Shown: in pieces, positions 1 through 9,432 of the stretch
How the letters are laid out: each line of letters opens with the position of its first letter
How positions within the stretch are numbered: position 1 is the stretch's first letter
NCBI GenBank assembly: GCA_029339505.1
Contig: JAQISU010000179.1
Span: 17,298,001 to 17,362,000, forward strand
Length of the DNA stretch: 64,000 bases
DNA from: Unio delphinus
Lineage: Eukaryota; Mollusca; Bivalvia; Unionida; Unionidae
Reading direction: 5' to 3'
The notes under the pieces: generated by a model
What the model was told of the DNA's origin: nothing
The model's input: only the letters and a program-made list of their open reading frames with translations
Databases searched by the model: none
Translations under genes and position numbers: made by a program

Positions 1-1978
1 CAATATATTAAGAATTCAGTAGCAATGTTGCACACAAAACAGTTTTACTATTAAAATCTCAATCATTAAAAATACTTATTTCTAAAGAAGTTACGAATAT
101 ATAATTATTTTACCTGTAATAAGAAGACAAAACATCTATTTCCTCTGTCGGTACGGAACTGACCTGACCCTTAAATGCGTGGTCTTTTATATGCATCCTG
201 TGTCAGGTTAACGTACCCTTGGAAATAGATATTTATTCTCTCATCAAGTAAAAGTCAGTTTTTCCTGGTCCAAACCAGCTTAATTTGACGTCATCTGACA
301 TAAGGTACAACTCAGATTTGTAGTTCGTTTGGCATTAGTTACGTCCGAACATGATAATCCCTAAATATTCTAAATCAGCAACATATTTAATATATTAAGC
401 CAGCAGCAATGTCCGACAATCTTTAGATAAGAACCATTTTTGTAGAAACGACTGTCCATCATTAGTTAAAAACCATTCTGTATTTACGTTAACACGGAAG
501 CCTGCTCTACGCTTTACCGATAAGACTTTTAGGGGTTCACTGACTTTCAGTAAGATTTCTTGCTAATGCCTGGTTTTACAAAATATATATCTGACTGATA
601 AACTTAAGAGCTGACTGACTTTTGTTTTATAACCTATTTTCACTCGATAATGATTTGCGTTGCCAACTTATGCTTCGTATATCAACTATTTTCCTTCAAT
701 TAATATATAGTTGTGCTTTGGAAATAAATGAAATTAATCTTAACACACTTTTAGAACTTACTTAATATAAATGAATAAAATAAAAAATTACTCTAATACA
801 ATTTAAAGAAAATATCAATCTTATTAATTTTACTGAAAATTGAATCCTAACACATACATATTACGTGAGTATAGTAAATGCCGTAATCTGAGGCATGCGG
901 CAGGTATTTTGTGACATGTTTTTATGTTTTAATTTTTTAAAGGTCCACTATGATAGTTTAAAGGTATAGAATAGTGTTACCTTTTACGTACGTCTGTCTG
1001 TACAGTGTACTATCTTGATTATATTTTCGTTACCCACCCACACAAAGCGATATAAAAATTAGGCATATTCATTTTGTTGCTCGCCGATGTCGTCTGTAAG
1101 TCTGTCAGTCCATTCCGAATCCATTTTATTTTGATAGCACAAACACTTATTAGATTTTAAAGAATAAATTACTTGTAACTTTTTTCAAATAGAGTTACAC
1201 GAAAATGATAGGGCTTTTTGATCGTTATGAATTAGGCTCATAGTCCTGCAAAATAAACTGCCATGTGGGACTGTTCTAATTAAACATTGTCAGATATTTC
1301 TTCTAATCAGATTTTTCAGCGGCTAGAACAGTTTATGCGTGATACATTAAAACATTGAATTCGTCTGTCAAGAAAAGTTAAGCATCTCGCGAAAACGTTT
1401 TTAGTGAATATGTCCGTTCGTTGACTTTATCGCGCATACATGACATTAAGTTACCGAGACGATATTGTGTTTGATAAAAGGTATAGTATAAGATGGGTGG
1501 TTTCTAGACTCTAAAACATTATATAACTTTTCATGTCAAAAACATTTCCAAAAGTTGTACTCTGTGTTTGCAGCGTGTACACATTTCCAAAGGTTGTACT
1601 CTGCAAGTGTTTGCAGCGTGTAAACATTTCCAAAGGTTGTACTCTGCATGTTTTTGCAGCTAGTATCTGAATACATTGGAGTGGAGTGTTACTGAAACAA
1701 CTAAACCTGTTCTTCCAAAAAATGTGCACATCATTGCAGTTTTTTGTGCACAGTCTACCCATGATAGAGCATGTGTCCAAAGTTTACGGCCATTAAAGCA
1801 GCTGCTTAAATTATTCTCTGCCAAACAGACGCAACAGAAAAACGATTAAAAAGCAAGAAAAACTCTTAATCAGAAAAGCCTAATTTTTCGTTGGATACAC
1901 CAGATTTCACAAAATGAACTAGGCTTCTCACTGATGTTTTCCTCCGGTAGATCTGGTTTTTCAGATGTTATTGTTGTA

Positions 1979-2212
1979 GGTTTTAACGCCGTTTTTCAGC
2001 ACACGATAGGCTATACATGGCGGCCAGTATTAATGGTGGAGGAAGAACCCGGGAAAACACCCAGAAAGAACCACTGACCCACGAGAAGCTACTGGCAAGC
2101 TTTCTCATATACCCACATTGTCCGAATCTGACACTCGAACCCACGCAGACAGAGGTGAGATGGCAGTGATCCGTAACGGAGAGCGCTTTAGACCACTCGG
2201 GCCCCTGGTTTC
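1979..2212 (-). mobile_element. tRNA-derived SINE, copy 1
   Basis: On the minus strand this reads as a tRNA-Ser/Leu-like head with a box A (CCGAGTGGTCTAAAGCGCT) and a box B (GGGTTCGAGT), followed by a conserved body ending in GGCGTTAAAACC. The same sequence, about 90% alike by eye, occurs on the plus strand at 25069-25303. A body fragment occurs at 26791-26848. Internal pol III promoter boxes joined to an unrelated body identify it as a SINE rather than a tRNA gene. Confidence 0.85.
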
Positions 2213-3009
2213 TCAGATAAAACGTGATTTGAATCGAAATCACAGGTTTCTGAGATAGTCTCTTCTCTCTACAATATGTTACGACTCTATTGTCCTAAAC
2301 AAATTATCAGAAGAGATTGAAAACCAACACATTTAGTAAAACATTTTAAAGCAATTTCCTTCCAATACAATTTGAAAATTAAAATACTTATTATTGTGAG
2401 TTAAATACCAAATAGTCCGAAAATTTTATCAGGCGTCCAAAAGTATTCAGTATTCAGAATGAATTCCAGTGGTGATCCGAAATAATTCCAATCTTAATAG
2501 TGCTGATATACCAGTAGCTTGAAATATTGTTTATGTTCCGTTAATTTTATGTACTAGATAGATACAATCTAAAATGTCCTTACAAGAATTAACAATAATT
2601 CTAAAATAGTGATTTGGTATGAAAATATTAATGAGCACTTTGTAATTCCAGTGAATAAATGAATTGAATACATTCTCTCAAATTAAAAACGAACACAACC
2701 CAAACTGATTCCTCTAAAGACTGGTGTTAAGACAGGAATGAGTAATATGTTTCTCACTACTTTATAGTTTAAAAAAAGACATAATAACAGAACCAGAATG
2801 AGGGTTATTTTCCCCATCAGATTCATAAACATGATCGCTTCTAGAAAGTTTTCAAGGTGAAAAAGCCACGAAAGCATGTTTACACCTACAGGTGATAATT
2901 ATCTTAATATATAATATAGAATCATAAAGAAAAACTGTCTATATTTGTTTATAAGAAAAAGTCAATAGTCATGTAATCGCACCCCCACCCCAACCGCGGA
3001 CTAATGTCA

Positions 3010-3395
3010 TTCACACAATGCAAATTAAATATACATAGCATATAATCAACACACAATGCAAATTAAATATAAAGAGTATATAATTATGGACAAAAGCCAA
3101 CACACTACAATTTAAATATACATAGCAAATAATCATGGACAAAACACAACACACAATGCAAATTAAATATACATAGTAAATAATCATGGACAAAACACAA
3201 CACACAATGCAAATTAAATATACATAGTAAATAATCATGGACAAAACAATACACAATGCAAATTAAATATACATAGTAAATAATCATGGACAAAACACAA
3301 TACACAATGCAAATTAAATATAAAGAGTATATAATTATGGCCAAAGGCTAACACACTACAATTTAAATATACATAGCAAATAATCATGGACAAAA
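3010..3395. repeat. Minisatellite, unit about 50 bp
   Basis: Seven to eight tandem copies of a 49-51-bp AT-rich unit containing ACAATGCAAATTAAATATAC and AATCATGGACAAAA. Unit spacing measured directly is 51 and then 49 bp. It lies in the spacer of the foldback element. Open frames here are by-products of the repeat. Confidence 0.9.
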
Positions 3396-4078
3396 GTAAA
3401 CGTACTGTTAGGATTGAATTTTTAGTAAAATTAATAAGATTACTATTTTCTTTAAATTGTATTATTAAAGTAATGTTTTATGCATTTATAGCAAAACGTT
3501 GGCAACGTACATCATTAACTATACGAATGTACATTATTGTGTGGAAATAGGTTATGAAGCAAAAATCAGTCAGCCCCTAAGTCTTATCAGTAAAACATAG
3601 AACAAATTTCCGTGCTGACGTAAATACAGAATGGTTCTTAACTAATGATGGACAGTCTTCGCTACAAAATTGTTCTTATCTAAAGTTGGACAGACATTAC
3701 AGCTGGCTTAACATATTAAACATGTTCCTGGTTTAGAATATTAAGGAATTATCATATTTGGATCTAACTAATGCTAATCGGGTATAGATAAACTGCAAAT
3801 CTGAGTTGTACCTTATGTCAGATGACGTCAAATTAAGCCGGTTTTGACCAGGAGAAACTAACTCTTACCTGAAACGAGCGGAAATATTTTCTCGTCGATG
3901 CCTTAAGACCTGACACAAGATGTGTATAAATAGACCGCGCATTGGAGGGTCAGGTTAGTTCCTATCGACGAGGAAATAGATCTTCGCCTTATCATTTCAG
4001 ATGTAGCTGGCGAGTATCATTTCAGATGTAGCTGTCTATCATCGCGGCGGCGCTCCTTTTAAGAGAGCCTGAATTCTT

Positions 4079-4080
<2 letters not shown>

Positions 4081-4140
<60 letters not shown>

Positions 4141-4281
4141 CACCATGGATATTGACGCTCCTTAACATACGAGTAATTCCTTCTCATAGCAAGAAATGAG
4201 AAGAAGGTTATGAAAAGCTAATCACAACCCGCATAACAAAAACATTTCATAACAGTACAATACAAACAGAGACAGAGATAG

Positions 4282-4312
<31 letters not shown>

Positions 4313-4682
4313 AAGTTTGGTTCCAAACTAAGGTACGTGACTTCTACTATAAAGGTAGGCTTAAGAAAATCAGGTAGATTGTCAACATTGGGGGTTTTAT
4401 CGCAGTGAAATTTTAAACTAGGAATTTAGTCGGTATATTTTGCAATAAATATGAGAGATAAACGTGATATGGGAAAATAAATCGGTTTTCAAAATCAGAA
4501 TCCCAGAGTCTTATGTTATAACATTTTTTAACGAGAGTGATCTTACATATGTAATCATTAATTTGACTAATATGAGCAAGTTTTGGAAACATGTATAATA
4601 AGGGTATTGATGTATTGATGATATTGAAGGACGGGCGTTGCCTTGATGATGTAAAGACAATAACTGCTGTAAGTCTAAGATG

Positions 4683-4749
<67 letters not shown>

Positions 4750-4757
4750 GCGCGCGC
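4081..4757. repeat. Microsatellite cluster (CT)n, (GACA)n, (CA)n(CG)n
   Basis: A (CT)n run lies at about 4081-4138, a GATA/GACA tetranucleotide run at about 4270-4312, and (CA)n passing into (CG)n at about 4688-4757. No gene is seen between 3982 and 5131. Confidence 0.95.
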
Positions 4758-4819
4758 ACGGGTATATAAATATTTACTTTGTGACATACAGTACAGTCTG
4801 GAAAATCGAATTTCCAAAG

Positions 4820-5131
4820 TAAGATACAGTTATGCCACGTAGATTGTTGTTCTCCCAGTGATCTATTATCATACACTGTTAACCTGTCTATCGAACTTCC
4901 CCAAGTGAGACACAATACTGCTAAGTAGACTGCATTTCTCCTAGTGAGATACAGTACTACCGGATAAAATGAACTTCTCCCAGTGAGATAAAGTACTATC
5001 GGGTAGATTGAACTTCTCCCAGTGACATTCAATACTATTGGGTAGATTGAAGTTCTTCCAGTAAGATACAGTACTAATGGGTAGATTGAACTTGTGCCAT
5101 TGAGATGCAGTACTATCGGGTAGATTGAAGC
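4820..5131. repeat. 39-bp satellite, left of element 1
   Basis: Degenerate tandem copies of a 39-bp unit (core CAGTGAGATACAGTACTA then CGGGTAGATTGAA). The array resumes at 20375 beyond element 1. The break falls inside one unit, showing that the element inserted into this satellite. The last five bases, 5127-5131 (GAAGC), are the left target-site duplication. Confidence 0.9.
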
Positions 5132-5347
5132 AGCAGCAGAGAGGGTGAACAGACCACGATTTCAAGCAAAAATAAGGCTTCCAGATCACGTTTTCGAACA
5201 AAATATGGCCTATAGATAACGTTTTCAGACAAAATATCAGGTTTCCAACAAATCTCATTTAACCAAAAAAAAAGTCTCCATTTTTGCAAAAACGGAGATT
5301 TTACGATTTTGCTCGCAACGATGTGGTCATCCACCCTCTCTGCTGCT
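5132..5347 (+). repeat. Element 1 left terminal inverted repeat
   Basis: This 216-bp terminal repeat matches 20160-20374 in inverted orientation with few differences. The unit is itself an imperfect palindrome: it opens with AGCAGCAGAGAGGGTG and closes with CACCCTCTCTGCTGCT, and the similarity continues inward for about 40 bases. It also holds an internal near-palindrome around TTTTTGCAAAAA at about 5272-5297. Confidence 0.93.
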
Positions 5348-5402
5348 ACAGGTTAACAAAAAATAATAAATGATTTGATCAAGTCTTTAGGATGAAAATC
5401 AT

Positions 5403-6797
5403 TTATGATTTTACAAACAGACTAATCGCTAACACCTCTTCTTGTAAATCAATCAGATTATTTGACTGGTCGGTGAGTTTGAAATTAATTCTGGTTAATG
5501 AATTATTATGGCATCGCATGTAGACAGGATTAATTGGGTTTTCAATAATTAGGAATCCTGGAGGAGCTGTTGGTGCAAACGAATAAAGAATATATCCTTG
5601 CTGAGCTTGATTTGATCGTTCGAGATTAATTTGATAGCTTCCTTCGATAACATCACATACTAAATTGAGCGCAATCACCGATGAAATATTCACGTTGAAC
5701 GGAGCGATATGCCTACCGCCACCATCTGGGTCATTATTGTGTTTGAGGATTTTTATTTCCGGTGATGCTGTTTTTTTCCACGTATCATGAATTATTTTGA
5801 AACCAACATCGATGGCATCATTGAGAAGTTTTTTTAGTTCTGGTACGTTATATCCCGGTAGTTTGAATGTTGGAATATCTTTAACGGGGATTTTATAGTC
5901 TGTTGCAAATCTTATTCTCGATAGGGGATTATCGTCATCTAATATATCCTGAATAATTTTTAGGTTAAATGTTTCCATATCGTCGATAATTTTATTGCAT
6001 GTTTCTACGACGCTGATAAATTCATCTCGGGTGAGAGAGCCGGATTTAAGAGATATTAACAACAGTGAAAAATCATTATTCATTGCTGTGAAATTTTTAA
6101 CGATTTTAGGTTTGTCAACAAAATGATGTCCCTCTATTCCCCCCCCCCCTGGCTTCTCTTCTCCGGTTTCGTAGTATCCGATACCAAAAAAATCTATAGT
6201 GAATTGGTGATCTTTATAACTCTTTATTGGATTATCAGGTTTTATTCTGTCGGTGATATAATCAGTTTTTTGTGGTTCTGGTAAATCAACGGTTTTTCCA
6301 CCGGGTGGTAATTCAGGCCATCCTAGTACGGTTCTTATCGAGCTGTTATAGATATCTACGACGTATCCTTCTGTGCTTATCTCAATTGCGGATGATAGCG
6401 TCGGTTCATGAACTGTTATAGCGATTTTTGATTCTTTTCCAGTAATCGATTTTATTCTACGCGCGAATTTATTATTGATTTGTTCGATTTGGTATGATCC
6501 GGTTGGTATGGAAACGACGTTCCAGTCTGGGGTACCGTCGGGTTTATTCTTATTTGCAAACACTAAAGAATTATTGGGTTGTTGACCACCAAATGATTTT
6601 GATCTGATATTAGGCCAACTGTGATACATTCGTAGTTTTGCTAGCGCTATCTCCTTCACTGGGACCGGAGAGGGGAAATTCACACTGAATTCTGGATTCG
6701 TTGATGTTATTGATATCATGCTTGTTTGTACTGGGTTCGTGTTCTCCACTATTCGTTGAAGTAATTCCTGCGGTGTTGTCATTGTTGCTATACTCAT
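5403..6797 (-). CDS. Penton-like minor capsid protein (putative)
   Basis: 464 aa. The N-terminal part (to about residue 165) has the pattern of a family common in animal Polintons: a short beta-rich start, IALAKLRMYHSWPNIRS, a stretch with NNSLVF, then IPTGSYQIEQIN and VLGWPELPPGG. The C-terminal 90 residues form a second conserved beta-rich block (APTAPPGFLIIENP, then TRINFKLTDQ and a hydrophobic end). From family knowledge I infer a virion structural role, most likely penton or minor capsid; no catalytic motif is seen. The middle, around residues 180-330, is less conserved and differs from the element 2 copy (43875-45239). It is the outermost gene, about 55 bp from the left terminal repeat, and is transcribed toward it. 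Confidence 0.6.
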   Translation of the reverse strand: MSIATMTTPQELLQRIVENTNPVQTSMISITSTNPEFSVNFPSPVPVKEIALAKLRMYHSWPNIRSKSFGGQQPNNSLVFANKNKPDGTPDWNVVSIPTGSYQIEQINNKFARRIKSITGKESKIAITVHEPTLSSAIEISTEGYVVDIYNSSIRTVLGWPELPPGGKTVDLPEPQKTDYITDRIKPDNPIKSYKDHQFTIDFFGIGYYETGEEKPGGGGIEGHHFVDKPKIVKNFTAMNNDFSLLLISLKSGSLTRDEFISVVETCNKIIDDMETFNLKIIQDILDDDNPLSRIRFATDYKIPVKDIPTFKLPGYNVPELKKLLNDAIDVGFKIIHDTWKKTASPEIKILKHNNDPDGGGRHIAPFNVNISSVIALNLVCDVIEGSYQINLERSNQAQQGYILYSFAPTAPPGFLIIENPINPVYMRCHNNSLTRINFKLTDQSNNLIDLQEEVLAISLFVKS

Positions 6798-7060
6798 GAT
6801 TTATTTCTAATTTTGGTATCGAGGAATCATAAATACTGACCATCACTGAGAACTCACAATCTGGTAATGTTGATATTATTGAGATCATTTTTTTGGGGGG
6901 GTTCGTGTTTTCTGATTCCATCGGTGTTGTCATTGTTATTATATTCATGTTGTCGCTCTAATTTCGATATCGCGGAATCAAAAATACTGACCATCGCTGA
7001 GAATTCACTATCTGATATAATTGTATTATCGAGTGACGACGATATCATCAGGGATAACTG
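6770..7060. repeat. About 150-bp tandem duplication at a gene junction
   Basis: Two diverged copies about 150 bp apart: ACTGACCATCRCTGAGAAYTC occurs near 6836 and near 6985, and CGGTGTTGTCATTGTT near 6770 and 6921. The duplicated part is the 3' end of the membrane-protein gene together with the start of the penton-like gene. Element 2 has a single copy, where the two genes overlap instead. Confidence 0.75.
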
Positions 7061-7399
7061 CGAATATGCGGTTGATGCAATATGAAATTGAAGTAAGTAA
7101 TTCTGCAGTTTACTCTGGCTGCATGATGATATCTTTTTTGCTATCCCGGTTGATATACCCCCGATTGTAGCCACCGCAGAAATGCAAATTGGAACTACGA
7201 CCGGGGCAATCATTGTAACAGATGCTAGTATTATTCCGGCACCAGTGAGAACGCTTGACACCGAGTACACAATAACATCAATTGCGGTGATTCTTCGTCG
7301 GTATTTTTTTATTTTTATTTGATACTCCTCAGTGAGGGTTTTGAGTCTATTCTGAAATTCTCTGACCTGATCATAGCGACATTGAGTTGATGAAATCAT
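6854..7399 (-). CDS. Small membrane protein conserved in animal Polintons
   Basis: 181 aa. A charged N-terminus (about 1-45) is followed by a long hydrophobic stretch at about residues 45-90 that is rich in Gly, Ala, Val and Ile and could form two membrane passes. A C-terminal helical region contains ISDSEFSAMVSIFDSAISKL. Proteins with this layout (basic segment, hydrophobic hairpin, IS-x-EF motif) occur widely in cnidarian and mollusc Polintons, but their function is not established. A membrane or virion-entry role is only inference. The C-terminal tail is altered by the local duplication, so the last 25 or so residues differ from the 215-aa element 2 copy. Confidence 0.65.
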   Translation of the reverse strand: MISSTQCRYDQVREFQNRLKTLTEEYQIKIKKYRRRITAIDVIVYSVSSVLTGAGIILASVTMIAPVVVPICISAVATIGGISTGIAKKISSCSQSKLQNYLLQFHIASTAYSQLSLMISSSLDNTIISDSEFSAMVSIFDSAISKLERQHEYNNNDNTDGIRKHEPPQKNDLNNINITRL

Positions 7400-7401
7400 T
7401 T

Positions 7402-7413
7402 TTATTTTAAAAA
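7402..7413. promoter_or_regulatory. AACRCTAGCGTT palindrome upstream of membrane gene
   Basis: The near-palindrome AACACTAGCGTT sits just upstream of the 7399 start. A perfect AACGCTAGCGTT occurs at the same place in element 2 (about 43394-43405), and CACGCTAGCGTTT lies upstream of the capsid gene in element 2 (about 39900). It also occurs inside the polymerase-helicase coding sequence, so a regulatory role is tentative. Confidence 0.3.
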
Positions 7414-7446
7414 CACTAGCGTTTTCAATTGTGAAATCCTTTCAAT

Positions 7447-8391
7447 TTATTTACTTAAATCTGCTACGAATTCCACATACCATGATACCGGAGTTCTAGC
7501 CAAATGTTTATCAGTAGATGTTATCGTGAACTTTTCAGTTGTATCCTTGTCGATGATCGTTGAAATCGTATTGTTGACCCCGGATGAACTCGAGGATGAT
7601 ATATTAAATTGAGTCGGTGTCACTAGTGTTAATCGATAAATACCTTTGACGGTTGCAGTGACACTTAGTATATTGTCTGTAGGAGTCCACAAAAATGATC
7701 CGTGTTGGATTGTATATACTACGTTATTGGTTTTCTCATGAGGAATTTTTGTTTTTTCAATGATTGTTATCATCCTCGAAAAATCACCTTTGACGGCTTC
7801 GATGAAGTTTTTCGTCTCATCGATGGATTTTTTAATATCCGGGAGTTTTATTTCAATTTTATCTAACGGGGTTCCAATAAATTTATCAATGATATTTCTA
7901 CGAAATGATATAAACTGTTTTCCGTTTTCTTCAATTCTAGATTCAAGTGTTGTTAGTACAAACACAGAATTTTTTAACTCATCGTTGAGAGTTTTTAATC
8001 GATCTGTAATCGTCGAAACGAGTACACCCGGTTTGAGTTTACCCTGATCGGAAAATAACGCGATAGTATCCTCGATTGCGTTTTGTTGTTTAACCAAAAT
8101 ATCATCCAGAGAAATATTACTGGTTTTCAATTTACCCTGATCCGAAAATAAAGCAACGGTGTTCTCGATTGCGTTTCGTTGTTTAACTAAAATATCATCC
8201 AACGACACATCACTGGATTTCAATTTACCCTGTTTGTCTTGAAATACAACTATTTCATTAGGATCAACATTTGTTAAGTTCAACGTCTCAGCGATTTCAT
8301 CTTCAATTATTTTTTTTATATCCTTGACAGAATCAGGTGGTGCAGTGCCATCGGGTTTGGGTTTCAAAGATCTCCCCCAAATATCAATCAT
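7447..8391 (-). CDS. Fibre-like coiled-coil structural protein (putative)
   Basis: 314 aa. Residues about 50-115 hold tandem repeats of roughly 30 residues built on SDQGKLKTSNISLDDILVKQ. The middle (about 125-215) is heptad-like and predicted helical. The last 100 residues form a beta-rich, Ser/Thr-rich domain with a SSSSSSG stretch. Repeats, then a coiled coil, then a globular C-terminal head is the plan of trimeric fibres. I infer a spike or fibre from this and from its place between the capsid-type genes. No homologue is recognised with certainty. The element 2 copy is split by a frameshift near 42818. Confidence 0.45.
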   Translation of the reverse strand: MIDIWGRSLKPKPDGTAPPDSVKDIKKIIEDEIAETLNLTNVDPNEIVVFQDKQGKLKSSDVSLDDILVKQRNAIENTVALFSDQGKLKTSNISLDDILVKQQNAIEDTIALFSDQGKLKPGVLVSTITDRLKTLNDELKNSVFVLTTLESRIEENGKQFISFRRNIIDKFIGTPLDKIEIKLPDIKKSIDETKNFIEAVKGDFSRMITIIEKTKIPHEKTNNVVYTIQHGSFLWTPTDNILSVTATVKGIYRLTLVTPTQFNISSSSSSGVNNTISTIIDKDTTEKFTITSTDKHLARTPVSWYVEFVADLSK

Positions 8392-8415
8392 GTTATTGTA
8401 AAACTCTTTCTCTCT

Positions 8416-8844
8416 CTAAAATCGTTTCGATTTCCAGCGATTACTAGTGTATTCATTAACGACAACATGTGGTGGTTTTCCGCTTGGGTTACTCAAGGAG
8501 TTAGAAATAGCGTCAAGGACATTTAATACTTCGCTGCCGCATATTGGTGGGTCAATCATCGTTTGTGTTGGTAGCGTAGAATACCAAGTCTTCATTGGAA
8601 GGGTTTTTATATACCGCATAAACTCTTTTGGTGGGGCTAATCCATATGAATCAAAATAGACAATCCCACGTGGATCAATAGCGTATGCAACCCAGTGAGT
8701 TCCAGGTCCGGTGCTGTTATCTAAATTAATGATTCCGGTTTCAACGCTGTTTGGTTGATGTGGTAATTGATCTTTCATAAAGACACCTCTGAAGTTTTTA
8801 ATCGCTAGTTTTTTAGCAGCATCCATTAAATCAAAATTGGACAT
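8416..8844 (-). CDS. Adenain-like cysteine protease (maturation protease)
   Basis: 142 aa from the ATG at 8844. Longer in-frame starts run back through the repeats of the upstream gene and are probably not used. The catalytic order His-Asp-Gln-Cys of adenovirus-protease/Ulp1-type enzymes is visible: H50 in GTHWVAYA, D65 in VYFDSYG, probably Q94, and C102 in PPICGSEVLN. This family cleaves capsid and core precursors during virion maturation. Several neighbouring proteins contain sites that fit the adenain consensus (see findings). The gene follows the hydrophobic core-protein gene with about 40 bp between them and is open in both elements. Confidence 0.88.
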   Translation of the reverse strand: MSNFDLMDAAKKLAIKNFRGVFMKDQLPHQPNSVETGIINLDNSTGPGTHWVAYAIDPRGIVYFDSYGLAPPKEFMRYIKTLPMKTWYSTLPTQTMIDPPICGSEVLNVLDAISNSLSNPSGKPPHVVVNEYTSNRWKSKRF

Positions 8845-8882
8845 AGGAACCATCGAAGATTTGGGAACCATAGGTTCCTGAA

Positions 8883-9392
8883 TTAATAAATCGTTCCTGG
8901 TAGTCTTAGACCCTTTCCGCTGTACCACGAATACGGGGTTCCTGGTAGTCTTAGACCCTTTCCGCTGTACCACGAATACGGGGTTCCTGGTAGTCTTAGA
9001 CCCTTTCCCTTTTTTTTATATCCTTTCCCAGTTGCTTTCTTTAGTGCCATTCCTGCTGCAGTACCAACGGCTCCTAACGCAGCCGCTTTAGCCACCGCTG
9101 GGGCTGCTGCTGCAATCAATGCTGGAATCGCAGCTAACAACGGAAATATACCGCCTGTTTTAATCATATTTTTGATAGCAGCCGCAGAAAGAGTAATCTG
9201 AACACCTTTTTTGGCTGCAAGTGCATCATTGAAATGTTTTATTTGACGAGTTGTCAGTGATAATTTATTTGCACCACCAGTCATTTGGTTGGGTTTCAAC
9301 GTGATTGTGGTTCCACATTTTTTAGCTGATTCCGATTGCAATTTTTTTAATTGACCGGGAGTTAACGCAACACTAATAACACTATATGACAT
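8883..9392 (-). CDS. Polinton minor core protein with hydrophobic segment and C-terminal repeats
   Basis: 169 aa. The first 90 residues contain two similar blocks of the form LTPGQLKKL...ITLKPNQM and LTTRQIKHF...ITLSAAAIKNM, a pattern widespread in animal Polintons. Next come TGGIFPLL and an Ala-rich hydrophobic helix (about 95-120), a Lys/Gly-rich stretch, and three copies of GKGLRLPGT(P/I)Y with a WYSG spacer. The layout recalls small adenoviral core or membrane-lytic proteins, but function is inferred only. MTGGA near residue 39 fits an adenain cleavage consensus. Element 2 has an intact 179-aa copy (41427-41966) with a slightly longer repeat tail. Confidence 0.65.
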   Translation of the reverse strand: MSYSVISVALTPGQLKKLQSESAKKCGTTITLKPNQMTGGANKLSLTTRQIKHFNDALAAKKGVQITLSAAAIKNMIKTGGIFPLLAAIPALIAAAAPAVAKAAALGAVGTAAGMALKKATGKGYKKKGKGLRLPGTPYSWYSGKGLRLPGTPYSWYSGKGLRLPGTIY

Positions 9393-9432
9393 TATACATA
9401 ATTGATTGATTCTAAATCGTTTACAATTTCAA

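Larger units (their letters stand above)
134..3981. mobile_element. Foldback-type element with long inverted arms
   Basis: Bases about 134-853 and 3405-3981 are inverted copies of each other. For example, the run CTGACATAAGGTACAACTCAG near 295 reappears reversed near 3805, and the outer ends share GAGGAAATAGAT. The arms differ in length (about 720 versus 577 bp), so one has gained or lost sequence. The interior holds a SINE copy and a minisatellite but no convincing gene. A TATAAATA motif lies in the right arm near 3925. It could be a non-autonomous foldback transposon or an inverted duplication. I could not find a clear target duplication. Confidence 0.6.

Noticed and set aside
3011..3344. 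Small membrane protein genes on the minus strand
   Set aside because: The frames are periodic translations of the 50-bp minisatellite.
134..3981. An LTR retrotransposon
   Set aside because: The arms are inverted rather than direct, and there is no gag-pol.
6610..6948. 112-aa open frame as a separate gene
   Set aside because: It is a by-product of the local duplication, made of pieces of the two neighbouring genes.
8845..8973. N-terminal extension of the protease to 185 aa
   Set aside because: It reads the glycine-rich repeats of the upstream gene in another frame; the ATG at 8844 gives a normal protease N-terminus.
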